A program made the translations under genes and the position numbers. This document shows positions 54,610 to 62,608 of a stretch of DNA of 64,000 nt, piece after piece. Position 1 is the first letter of the stretch, and every line of letters starts with the position of its first letter. The notes beneath the pieces were generated by a model, which made no database searches, was not told the origin of the DNA, and worked only from the letters and a program-made list of their open reading frames with translations. Source of the DNA: CAYYFX01 sp046330135 (GTDB lineage Bacteria > ARS69); assembly GCA_046330135.1 (NCBI GenBank), contig JAXLTI010000007.1, positions 1-64,000 on the forward strand, in the 5' to 3' direction.

Positions 54610-55865
54610 AGCCCGACATCATCTCCTTCCTGGACTGGTTCGAGCACACCCCGATCTACTTCGGCTGGATCGTGTTCTTCGCGTGGTATCCGATGCTCAC
54701 CGGGTTGATGTGGATCCTCACGTCGCTGCTGTATTGGTGGCATCGGGAGCGGCGGATGCGGACTCCGCCGCCGCTGCCGGTCGATCCGCCGTTCGTGACG
54801 GTCATGATTCCCGTGTACTGCGAAGCCCTGAACATCGAGCGTACCGTGCGCTCCGCGCTCGCCATCGACTACCCGCGCTTCGAGATCCTGCTCGTGGACG
54901 ACGCCAGCACCGACGACACGCTCGCGCGCGTTTGGCCGCTCCTCAACGGGAAGGTGCGGCTCGTGCGCAAGCTCGTGAACGAGGGGAAGGCCATGGCGCT
55001 GAACGACGGACTGCGCTGCGCCCGCGGCGAGGTGATCATGGTCATCGACGCCGACGCGCGCCCCGCTCCCGACATCCTGCGCTGGATCGCGCCGCACTTC
55101 CGCTCGCCGCGCGTGGGCGCGGTCACCGGGAATCCGCGGGTCGCGAACCGGGGGACCCTGCTCGCGCGCTTGCAGGCGATCGAGTTCACGTCGATCGTGT
55201 CGCTCCAGAAGCGGGCGCAGCGCGTGTGGGGGAGGATCCTGACCGTGTCGGGCGTCGTGGGGGCGTTCCATCGGCGCGCGCTCGAGGACGTGGGGCTCTT
55301 CAGCCCGGACATGGCCACGGAGGACATCGACGTGAGCTGGAAGCTGCAGCTGCGCGCCTGGGACATCCGCTACGAGCCGGGCGCGGTGGTCTGGATGCAG
55401 GTGCCGGATCGCTGGCGCGATCTCTGGAAGCAGCGGCGGCGCTGGTCGCTCGGGCTGGCCCAGGTGCTGCGGCGCCACGGCAGACGCCTCTTCGCCTGGC
55501 GCTCGCGCCGCCTGTGGCCGGTGCTCGCGGAGTCCGTCACGTCGATCTTCTGGGGCTACAGCTTCGTCATCCTCACGTCGGTCTGGATCCTGAGCTACGC
55601 CGTGGGCTATCCGCCGGTGGGGGCGAGCCCCATTCCGAACTGGTGGGGCATGTCGATGGCCACCGTGTGCCTCGCGCAGCTGCTGACCGGCGTGCTGCTC
55701 GATCGCCGCTACGACTACCGGCTCGGCCGGTCCTTCGCGATCGCGATCTTCTATCCGTTGATCTACTGGATGTTCCTCGCGGTCGTCACCGTTCGGTCGA
55801 CGCCGCGCGGCTTCCTCGTGCCGCCGCAGCGCAAAGGGACCCAATGGAAGACGCGACGTCAGTGA
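54606..55865 (+). CDS. pgaC: PgaC-like processive glycosyltransferase (GT2)
   Basis: A 419-residue polymerising glycosyltransferase of the inner membrane. After one or two N-terminal helices the GT-A domain shows FVTVMIPVYCEALNIERTV, DD at 98-99 (LLVDDASTDDT), DAD at 148-150, TED at 238-240 and QRRRW at 276-280, the full motif set of PgaC/IcaA poly-GlcNAc and hyaluronan-type synthases. Three C-terminal transmembrane helices follow. Start GTG 54606 overlaps the PgaD-like stop. Its 3' end overlaps the next gene. Confidence 0.85.
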   Translation: MKPDIISFLDWFEHTPIYFGWIVFFAWYPMLTGLMWILTSLLYWWHRERRMRTPPPLPVDPPFVTVMIPVYCEALNIERTVRSALAIDYPRFEILLVDDASTDDTLARVWPLLNGKVRLVRKLVNEGKAMALNDGLRCARGEVIMVIDADARPAPDILRWIAPHFRSPRVGAVTGNPRVANRGTLLARLQAIEFTSIVSLQKRAQRVWGRILTVSGVVGAFHRRALEDVGLFSPDMATEDIDVSWKLQLRAWDIRYEPGAVVWMQVPDRWRDLWKQRRRWSLGLAQVLRRHGRRLFAWRSRRLWPVLAESVTSIFWGYSFVILTSVWILSYAVGYPPVGASPIPNWWGMSMATVCLAQLLTGVLLDRRYDYRLGRSFAIAIFYPLIYWMFLAVVTVRSTPRGFLVPPQRKGTQWKTRRQ

Positions 55866-57592
55866 CGCGGCGCGAGCGCCCGTCCTCGGTGCTGCGCCTC
55901 GCCGCGGTCGCGCGGCACGAGCGCCCGCGCCTCGTGCGGCGCTTCGCGGCCGCGTGCCTGGGCTCGGGGCTTCTCGTGCTGGGCGCGGTCACGGCTCCCT
56001 CCGCGCACGCCGCTGCGGCGGATTCCGCGCGCGCGCTCGCGCAGCGGGCCCGCGAGGAGGCGGCGCGCGACGACCACGCGGCGGCGATCGCCGACGCCAC
56101 GTCAGCCCTGGCGCTCGACGCGTCGCTCGAGCCGGAGCTGGCGTTGCTGGTCGCGAACCAGCTCACGTGGGCGGACCGTCCGGCGGAAGCGATCCCCTGG
56201 TACCGGAAGTGCGTGGCGCGGGACCCGGCCGATCGCGACGCGAGGCTCGGTCTCGCGCGCGCCCTCTCGTGGGTCGGCGAATTGGACGATGCGCGCGCCG
56301 AGTACGAGCGGCTGGTCGCGGCGAGCCCGGGCGATCTCGATGCTCGCCTCGGCGTCGCTCGGACGCATGCGTGGGCCGAGGACTGGGGCGGGGCGGCGCG
56401 CGCGTACGCCGCGGCGGTGGCCGCCGACTCGACGTCGGTCGAGGCGGGCCGCGGTCTCGCGGACGCGGAGAACCGGCGGGGTCGCCCGCGCGTCGCGGAG
56501 AAGCTCTACCGCGAGCTCCTCGCGCAGGATCCGGACGACGCCGAGTCGCGCACCGGGCTTGCGCGCGCTCTCTGGTGGATGGGCGAGTCCGAGGCGGCGC
56601 TCGTGGAGCTGCGCCGCGGCGGAGGCAAGGATGCGACGGAGCTGCGGGGCGAGGTGCAGCGCGACGAGGCCACGTCGATCGAGGCAGGCGCATCCCGCTG
56701 GACGGACGCCGACGCGCAGGTGCTGGAAAGCGCCACGCTCGGCCTCACGCGGGGCTTCGGCGCGGGACGCAGGATCGTCGCCGAGGGGGCCCTCTTCCGC
56801 GCGCACGATCCGGCCACCCCGACCATCGCCGGCGCGCACGTCGCTCTGGGCGGCGACTGGCGCAAGGACCGCGCGTTCGCCCTGCACGCGAGCGCGGGGA
56901 TGCTGGACGTGGGCCGGAACCTCGCGGACAGCACGGTGATCGACGTCGGGAACGGAGAGACGCGCGATGCGGACGCGGTCAAGTCGCAGTACTTCCTGTG
57001 GGACACCTGGGCCACGTGGACGCCTGCCGATCGCTGGCGCGTGGATCTTTCGCACTCGCGGATTCCCGTCGAGACGCCGCGCGCGCTCGCGCGCGGGATC
57101 CGTGCGGACGTGCTCGGTCTCGGCGCGGATCACGGGCTCGGCGACCGGGTCGTGATGCGCGGAAGCCTCGCGCGGACGTCGTACACGGACGGGAACCTGC
57201 GGTTCTCCGCAGCGGGGGAGACCGAGGCGGGCCCGTTCGGGGCGCCGAGGCGCGTGCGGGTCTGGGTCGGCGCCGGGGCGTCGTATCTGAGCGACACCGC
57301 GATCCCCGACCACGGCTACTACTCGCCCGACACCTACGACGCGTTCGCCCTCACGGGACGCGTCGCGATCCCGCTCGGCCGCGCGACGCTCGAGGGCAGC
57401 GGACGTCTCGCCTCCGAGCGCGAGGCCGAGGGGGGGCGCTTCGGCGTGTTCAACGGGGGCGGCGACCTCCGCGTCCCGCTGGGCCGCGGATGGGGGCTGT
57501 CCGTCTACGCGCGCCGGTCCACTTCGCGCTTCGACACGAGCGGGGGCTACGCCCGCGAGGGATGGGGCTTCTCGCTTTCCGCTTCGCCGTGA
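55844..57592 (+). CDS. PgaA/YaiO-like TPR plus outer-membrane barrel protein
   Basis: A 582-residue exporter-like protein. A signal sequence ends near APSAHA (about residue 55). TPR repeats occupy about 60-245 (LLVANQLTWADRPAEAIPWY, LGLARALSWVGELDDARAEY, GLARALWWMGESEAALVEL). A C-terminal barrel from about 260 has alternating strands (LGLTRGFGAGRRIVAEGALF, WGLSVYARRSTSRFD) and ends GWGFSLSASP. PgaA has this TPR-barrel plan for exporting poly-GlcNAc, and YaiO-type barrels are related. ATG overlaps the pgaC-like gene by 22 bases. Confidence 0.75.
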   Translation: MEDATSVTRRERPSSVLRLAAVARHERPRLVRRFAAACLGSGLLVLGAVTAPSAHAAAADSARALAQRAREEAARDDHAAAIADATSALALDASLEPELALLVANQLTWADRPAEAIPWYRKCVARDPADRDARLGLARALSWVGELDDARAEYERLVAASPGDLDARLGVARTHAWAEDWGGAARAYAAAVAADSTSVEAGRGLADAENRRGRPRVAEKLYRELLAQDPDDAESRTGLARALWWMGESEAALVELRRGGGKDATELRGEVQRDEATSIEAGASRWTDADAQVLESATLGLTRGFGAGRRIVAEGALFRAHDPATPTIAGAHVALGGDWRKDRAFALHASAGMLDVGRNLADSTVIDVGNGETRDADAVKSQYFLWDTWATWTPADRWRVDLSHSRIPVETPRALARGIRADVLGLGADHGLGDRVVMRGSLARTSYTDGNLRFSAAGETEAGPFGAPRRVRVWVGAGASYLSDTAIPDHGYYSPDTYDAFALTGRVAIPLGRATLEGSGRLASEREAEGGRFGVFNGGGDLRVPLGRGWGLSVYARRSTSRFDTSGGYAREGWGFSLSASP

Positions 57593-58617
57593 CGAGCTCC
57601 TCGCGACGTCTCGCGCTCGCGGTCGCGGTCGTGTGCGCGGCGGGATGGGTGATCGTGGCGTGCGCGCGGTGGATCGAGCGCTCGGCGCCGGATCCCTCGA
57701 GCGACCTCGACGTGCCCCGGGTGTTCCACCCGCAGAGCGATCAGAGCTACGACGTCCTCGCGCGCACGCCGGCGGGCGGCGTGCCGATCCTCTCCTATCA
57801 CTACTTCCGCGAAGGCCTGACGCCGGAGCGCGTCCTGCGCGTGCTCGGCGCGGTGCTGCTGAGCATGCCGACGCTTCCGGACCGGGACTACTGGACCACG
57901 TCGGTGCCGGAGTTCGACCGCGAGATGCGCTGGCTGCACGATCGCGGGTACCGGACGATCACGTGCGACGAGCTGGCCGACTGGCTCGACGGGAAGGCGC
58001 CGCGACCGGAGCGCGCCGTGGTGCTCACGATCGACGACGGCGACGAGTCCTTCGTGCGGCTCGCCGTTCCCGTGCTGCGGCGCTACGGGTTCAAGGCCAC
58101 GGTGTTCTTCCTCACGGGGCTCGCCGGCGCGCGCGACTGGAACGAGCTGAACCTCGTGGGCTGGGACACGCTCCGCAAGCTCGAGGCGGAGGGGGTCATC
58201 CGCGTCGAGAGCCACACGCACAACCTGCACACGAAGGTGCGCCGCAACGGCGAGGCCGTGCCGCTGTTCCTCGTGTCGTACCGCGACGCGGCCGGCCGGC
58301 CCTCCTCCGCCTCGCCGCTGGTGCGCGACCTCCGGGCCAGCCGCGACGCGATCCGGCGCGAGCTCGGGCACGACACGAGCTTCCTCGCGTGGCCCTTCGG
58401 GTTCGGCGAGGCGCCGGTGGACTCCCTGGCCTACGCGGAGGGCTTCCGTCGGATCCTCACTCTGAGCCCGCGGCGCAACCGCCGCGACTACCGGGCCGCC
58501 TGGGAGGAGCCGCCCACGGCGAGCCTCGGCCGGTACGCCATCACCGCGAGAACGTCGTTCCGGATCTTCCGGCTGATGGTGGAGGGGGCGCCGGCGACGC
58601 ATCCGGCGCGGTCCTGA
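57589..58617 (+). CDS. PgaB-like polysaccharide deacetylase lipoprotein
   Basis: A 342-residue NodB-fold deacetylase. A short membrane signal with a possible lipobox (IVAC, Cys25) would anchor it, as in PgaB. Catalytic motifs are VVLTIDDGDESFVRLAVPVL (metal Asp) and the His motif RVESHTHNLHTKV, then TSFLAWPFGFGEAPV. E. coli PgaB also has a C-terminal hydrolase domain, which is absent here, so export without cleavage is implied. The start GTG 57589 overlaps the previous stop (GTGA). An in-frame ATG at 57562 is possible. Confidence 0.78.
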   Translation: MTSSSRRLALAVAVVCAAGWVIVACARWIERSAPDPSSDLDVPRVFHPQSDQSYDVLARTPAGGVPILSYHYFREGLTPERVLRVLGAVLLSMPTLPDRDYWTTSVPEFDREMRWLHDRGYRTITCDELADWLDGKAPRPERAVVLTIDDGDESFVRLAVPVLRRYGFKATVFFLTGLAGARDWNELNLVGWDTLRKLEAEGVIRVESHTHNLHTKVRRNGEAVPLFLVSYRDAAGRPSSASPLVRDLRASRDAIRRELGHDTSFLAWPFGFGEAPVDSLAYAEGFRRILTLSPRRNRRDYRAAWEEPPTASLGRYAITARTSFRIFRLMVEGAPATHPARS

Positions 58618-58938
58618 GGCCGTCCGGAGCGGTCCCGATGGCCTCCAACTTGGCTTCCCTCCGACATTTCCCTTGCGACGGGGTCGTCCGGAAGCCTAGT
58701 CTGATCGGGTGGGCAAGCGCGAAAGGCGCCAGCCCAGGGGGTCGAGACCCTCGACGAGCCACCTCGCTCTGAGCCGGCCGGGAATCGCAGGGCCGGCCGC
58801 GAATGGCTTCGGCTTCTGCCGGGCGCTGCATCTGCCCCCTCGCGCCGCAGGTCGAACCGACCTTCGTCCGAGGGAAGGGCGTTCCGTGGGAGCCCGTCGG
58901 GCGTGTCACCCCGCCTTTCCTCGGACGAAGGAGAAGCC
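58618..58938. other. Gap with possible promoter, no gene seen
   Basis: A 321-base gap between the Pga-like operon and the next secreted-protein gene. TTGCGA (58673-58678) and TAGTCT (58697-58702) with an 18-base spacer are a weak promoter candidate. It would give a long leader of about 230 bases. Confidence 0.3.
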
Positions 58939-60033
58939 ATGCGTCTCTCCAACCTCACAGTTCTCGTCGCGGGCGCGCTTCTGTTGGGCGTGGGCGCCGC
59001 CTCCGCGGACAAGCAGTCGGAGCTCCGGGAGCAAGCGCTGAAGCCCTGGAGCCTGACGAACCTCCCCGAGTTCGGCGTCATTCTCGCGGACGTGAACGAG
59101 ACTGAGCCGCTGAACAACACCTGCCCGGGCGAGCCGTATGCCTATGGGGACACGTATCACGGCACGATCAACCCCGCCGCCGACCAGGATTGGGTCTCGT
59201 TCTCGGCGAACGCGGGCGATCTGCTCACGCTCGGAACCGACGCGGACGGCTCGCCCGCCGTGGGCGATACGTACATCGAGCTGTACAGCAGCAATTGCAC
59301 CACGCTGCTCACCTCCGACGACGACAGCGGTCCGGGCTTGTACTCGCTGATCTCCGCCTTCGCGGCGCCGTACACGGGCAGCTATTACCTGAAGATTCGC
59401 GCGTACAGCGCGACGGCGACGGGTGGCTACAAGTTCATCGGCACGAAGCAGGGCGGTCTCAGCACGGTTTGCCCGCTCGACAACTACAAGGGTCAGAAGT
59501 ACGTCGCGCAGGTCACCGTTCCGGATAACAATCCGGCCGGCGTCAACATCGGCCCGATCGTGTTCCCGCCGGACGGCTCCGCCATCACGGACGTCGTGGC
59601 CGACCTCCAGATGACGCACACGTGGGTGGGTGACCTGATCGTTCGCCTGACTCACATCGGACCGGGCGGCACGCAGTCCGTCGATCTGCTCAATCGGCCG
59701 GGCGTCCCCAACAGCACGGTCGGGTGCAGCGGTGATCTCGTCGCGACCGACACGAACAAGTACTACTTCGGCACCGGCAACCTCGCCACTCTCGGCGAGA
59801 CGTCCTGCCCGGCGCAGATCCCGCCGCAGTGCTACCTCCCGGCTCCCGAGAGTCCCGCCGGGATGAGCGCCTTCCGCGGCTACCCGAAGGACGGGGAGTG
59901 GTGGCTGTTCGTCTCCGACAACGCCGGCGGTGACGTGGGCGTCGTCCAGAACTTCTCGGTGCACATCCTGAACACGGGCGTGGTCGCGGTCGAGCCCTCG
60001 AGCTGGGGCCAGATCAAGTCCTCGTACCGGTAG
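58939..60033 (+). CDS. Secreted protein with PPC and proprotein-convertase P-like domains
   Basis: A 364-residue exported protein. The signal peptide ends GVGAASA (about residue 22). A bacterial pre-peptidase C-terminal-like domain at about 55-165 shows PYAYGDTYHGTINPAADQDW and SYYLKIRAYSATATGGYKF. A P/homo B-like domain at about 180-350 shows SAITDVVADLQMTHTWVGDL, VRLTHIGPGGTQ and YPKDGEWWLFVSDNAGGDVG. No protease domain is present, so it may bind substrates or cell surfaces. It ends with SSWGQIKSSYR, not the sorting domain seen elsewhere. GAAGGAGA precedes ATG 58939. Confidence 0.78.
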   Translation: MRLSNLTVLVAGALLLGVGAASADKQSELREQALKPWSLTNLPEFGVILADVNETEPLNNTCPGEPYAYGDTYHGTINPAADQDWVSFSANAGDLLTLGTDADGSPAVGDTYIELYSSNCTTLLTSDDDSGPGLYSLISAFAAPYTGSYYLKIRAYSATATGGYKFIGTKQGGLSTVCPLDNYKGQKYVAQVTVPDNNPAGVNIGPIVFPPDGSAITDVVADLQMTHTWVGDLIVRLTHIGPGGTQSVDLLNRPGVPNSTVGCSGDLVATDTNKYYFGTGNLATLGETSCPAQIPPQCYLPAPESPAGMSAFRGYPKDGEWWLFVSDNAGGDVGVVQNFSVHILNTGVVAVEPSSWGQIKSSYR

Positions 60034-60062
60034 GGTCCGCGCTCGATCGCGGAGAGACGACG

Positions 60063-60096
60063 AGGGCCGGGGGGCTTCCCCCCGGCCCTTTCGTCT
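60063..60096 (+). terminator. Rho-independent terminator
   Basis: Perfect 12-bp stem AGGGCCGGGGGG / CCCCCCGGCCCT (60063-60074 and 60078-60089) with a three-base loop and the tail TTCGTCT, 29 bases after the preceding stop. Confidence 0.85.
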
Positions 60097-60190
60097 GCCC
60101 GGCCTCGCCGCAGCGTCGGGGCGGGAGCCGGGGAAGCGGGTGCACGCCGGCCGAGCAGCCGACCGTCGGGTGCGCCGCCGCCGCTCGCAC

Positions 60191-60244
60191 CGCGTCAGCG
60201 CACGCGCACCGCACGCACCGCGTCGCGTCAGCGCACGCGCACCG
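60191..60244. repeat. 21-bp direct repeat at the FG-GAP gene end
   Basis: CGCGTCAGCGCACGCGCACCG occurs at 60191-60211 and again at 60224-60244. The second copy contains the stop codon and last codons of the minus-strand FG-GAP gene, so the gene end was partly duplicated. Confidence 0.6.
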
Positions 60245-62447
60245 ATCGGACCGCGGCGCGGCGGGCCCCGTCGGAGATCCGCAGGAAGTAGACGCCCGAC
60301 GGGACCCTCGCCCCGCGATCGTCGCGACCATCCCACGTGATCCAGCGCTCGCCCGCCGCGAGCACGCCTCGACTCAGCGTGGCGATGCGGCGGCCGGCGA
60401 CGTCGTACGCGGCGACGTCCAGCACGGTCGGCCGGGCGAGCGTGAGCGCGAGCCTCTGCGAGCCGCTCGCCGGTTGGGGCAGGAACGACCCGATCCGCCA
60501 GGCCGTTTCCCCGAGCGCGATCTCCGGCTCGGCGACTGCGGTCGCGCTGCTGCCCTCGAGGATCCGCCACCCGCCGGCCGCCATCGCGCCGAACTTGTCG
60601 ATGCGGCCCGAGGGCCAATCCACCCGCAGCGAGTCGCATCCGGAGGCCGTGCCGAGGCCGACGTGCACGCGCAGCGGATCCTGGAAGCCGCGCCAGGAGT
60701 TCGCCTGGACGCGCCGGTAGATCGTCCGGCTCCCGACCTTCGCCGCGATGCGCGCGCCGACCGCCGGGGGACCGGAAGCCGACCCCACGAGATCCAGGAA
60801 GAGCGCGTTGCCGCGCGGACCGTCGTTGCGGAAGAGGCGCGAGGGACCGTAGAGGCTGTACGTCAGCGGGCCGTTTCCCTCCTGCAGGAAGAGGTCGAGG
60901 TCGCCGTCGCCGTCCATGTCTCCCCACACTCCGCCGTCGCCCATGCCGGCCGTGCTGCCCGCGACGCCTTCGAGCGCGGTGACGTCGGTGAAGGTGCCTC
61001 CGTCGTTGCGGAAGAGGGCGTCCGGCGCGTTCGGGAACGCGCTCGTGCCCATGTCCACCACGTGGAGATCGAGGTCGCCGTCGTTGTCGTAGTCCACCCA
61101 GGAGATGTCCACGGGGTTGAGCATGCCGGGCAGTCCGAGCGACGCGGTGATCTCGACGAACGCTCCGCCGTCGTTGCGGTAGACGTGCGGGCCGCCCGGG
61201 ACGAAGCCGGGGTTCTCGAGCTGCACCGGAGTGGCCCGCAGATCCGGCGTGCCGTCCGTGAGCCAGCCGTCGAACGTGTCGAAGTTGATGTCCGGGGTGG
61301 AGGCGCGGATCTCCCAGTCGCCTCCCGGAGACTGCCGCCACACCCAGATGCCGCGGTCCACGCCCGGCGTGAACAGCGGCTTGCCCACGTAGGCGTCGGT
61401 CAGCACGGCGGTGTTGAACGCCGGCGGATGCTCCTGCTGCGGACCGAGGAAGACGTGCGCCGAGTCCGGGAGCCCCCGGATGTGGAAGCGCCCGTAAGCC
61501 TTCTCCTGGGTCGAGCGGATGGTCAAGCCGTCGAGGCCGGTGTCGCCGTAGCGGGTGTTGAAGAAGAAGGTGACCGAGTCCCCCTCGGCGTAGGTGTCGA
61601 AGAGCCCGATCTTGCCGTCGACCACCGCGAGGTCCAGGTCCCCGTCGTTGTCGAAATCGCCGAAGTCGGCGCCGGAGATCACCGGGAGCGGCGGCGAGAA
61701 CATCGAAGTCGCGTCCACGAACGTGCCGCCGTCGTTGCGGAAGAGCTTCGTGGGGCGCGTGAACTCCTCGCCGCCCACGAGGAGGTCGGGGTCGCCGTCG
61801 TTGTCGATGTCGCCCCAGATGCCGCCCGACGTGCCCAGCCCCTCGGCCAGTCCCACCGATGACGCGACGTCCGTGAACGAGAGGTTGCCGTCGTTGCGCC
61901 AGAGGGAGTTCGGGCTCTCCGGGTCGGGCGCTTCGGCCACGTACACGTCCACGCGCCCGTCCCGGTTGTAGTCCGCGGCCGAGGCCGAGCGCTTGCGGCC
62001 GAGGAGATCCGCCATGCCCCCGGCGCCGCCGAGCGGAACGAAGTTCCCGCCGCCGTCGTTGCGGTAGAGCTCGCTCTTCTCCTCGCCGTTGCCGCCGTCC
62101 GCGCCGTGCGCGATGAAGATGTCCGGAAGCTCGCGCCCGTCGAGCGAGAGGATCAGGACGCCGTGCCGGTCCGTGTTGCCGGTCCACGGCTGCGCGTGCT
62201 CGAAGCGGCTGAAGGTCCCCGTCCCGTCGTTCCAGTAGAGGATCGGCGAGTAGTAGTGGTGGCCGGCGTAGAGGTCGAGGTCGCCGTCGAGGTCGAGGTC
62301 GGCGACGGCGCCGCCCCACGTGATCTGCGCCCACTGCACGCCGGACGTCGCCGAGACGTCCGTGAACTGAGCCGCCGCGGGCGCGGCGCGCAGGATCGCC
62401 AGGGATAGCCCGGCGGCGAGGACGAGCGGGGCGCGAAGCCGGATCAA
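60228..62447 (-). CDS. Secreted FG-GAP/ASPIC-UnbV repeat protein with sorting domain, paralogue
   Basis: A 739-residue exported protein with the same plan as the gene at 5191-7416. The signal peptide ends AAPAAAQ (about residue 26). Calcium-loop blades follow (DLDLDGDLDLY, DIDNDGDPDLL, DFDNDGDLDLA, DYDNDGDLDLH, DMDGDGDLDLF) with LFRNDGG. The ASPIC/UnbV domain has SGPPAVGARIAAKVGSRTIY and NSWRGFQDPLRVHVG. The FlgD-like C-terminus has WDGRDDRGARVPSGVYFLRI and ends VRSVRVR. The start TTG 62447 follows GAGGG at seven bases. Probably a surface or secreted binding protein. Confidence 0.85.
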   Translation of the reverse strand: MIRLRAPLVLAAGLSLAILRAAPAAAQFTDVSATSGVQWAQITWGGAVADLDLDGDLDLYAGHHYYSPILYWNDGTGTFSRFEHAQPWTGNTDRHGVLILSLDGRELPDIFIAHGADGGNGEEKSELYRNDGGGNFVPLGGAGGMADLLGRKRSASAADYNRDGRVDVYVAEAPDPESPNSLWRNDGNLSFTDVASSVGLAEGLGTSGGIWGDIDNDGDPDLLVGGEEFTRPTKLFRNDGGTFVDATSMFSPPLPVISGADFGDFDNDGDLDLAVVDGKIGLFDTYAEGDSVTFFFNTRYGDTGLDGLTIRSTQEKAYGRFHIRGLPDSAHVFLGPQQEHPPAFNTAVLTDAYVGKPLFTPGVDRGIWVWRQSPGGDWEIRASTPDINFDTFDGWLTDGTPDLRATPVQLENPGFVPGGPHVYRNDGGAFVEITASLGLPGMLNPVDISWVDYDNDGDLDLHVVDMGTSAFPNAPDALFRNDGGTFTDVTALEGVAGSTAGMGDGGVWGDMDGDGDLDLFLQEGNGPLTYSLYGPSRLFRNDGPRGNALFLDLVGSASGPPAVGARIAAKVGSRTIYRRVQANSWRGFQDPLRVHVGLGTASGCDSLRVDWPSGRIDKFGAMAAGGWRILEGSSATAVAEPEIALGETAWRIGSFLPQPASGSQRLALTLARPTVLDVAAYDVAGRRIATLSRGVLAAGERWITWDGRDDRGARVPSGVYFLRISDGARRAAVRSVRVR

Positions 62448-62608
62448 GGCGGACCCTCGGGGCCGGGCGGGCCGGATGCGGAGCTCCAGGGGGTGCCCGA
62501 AGTATACCCGCTCCGGCGGGTCGATGTGGCACCGCGCTTTACTCCGGGGCGCGGACGTGGCAAAAGGGGACCCCGGCGCGGGTCGCGCCGCCGAATCCGA
62601 GGTGCTCC

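Noticed and set aside
58906..62532. Open frame of 1208 codons on the minus strand
   Set aside because: It runs through the FG-GAP gene in another frame and antisense to the PPC-domain gene. Arg/Pro-rich composition shows it is a by-product of GC content.
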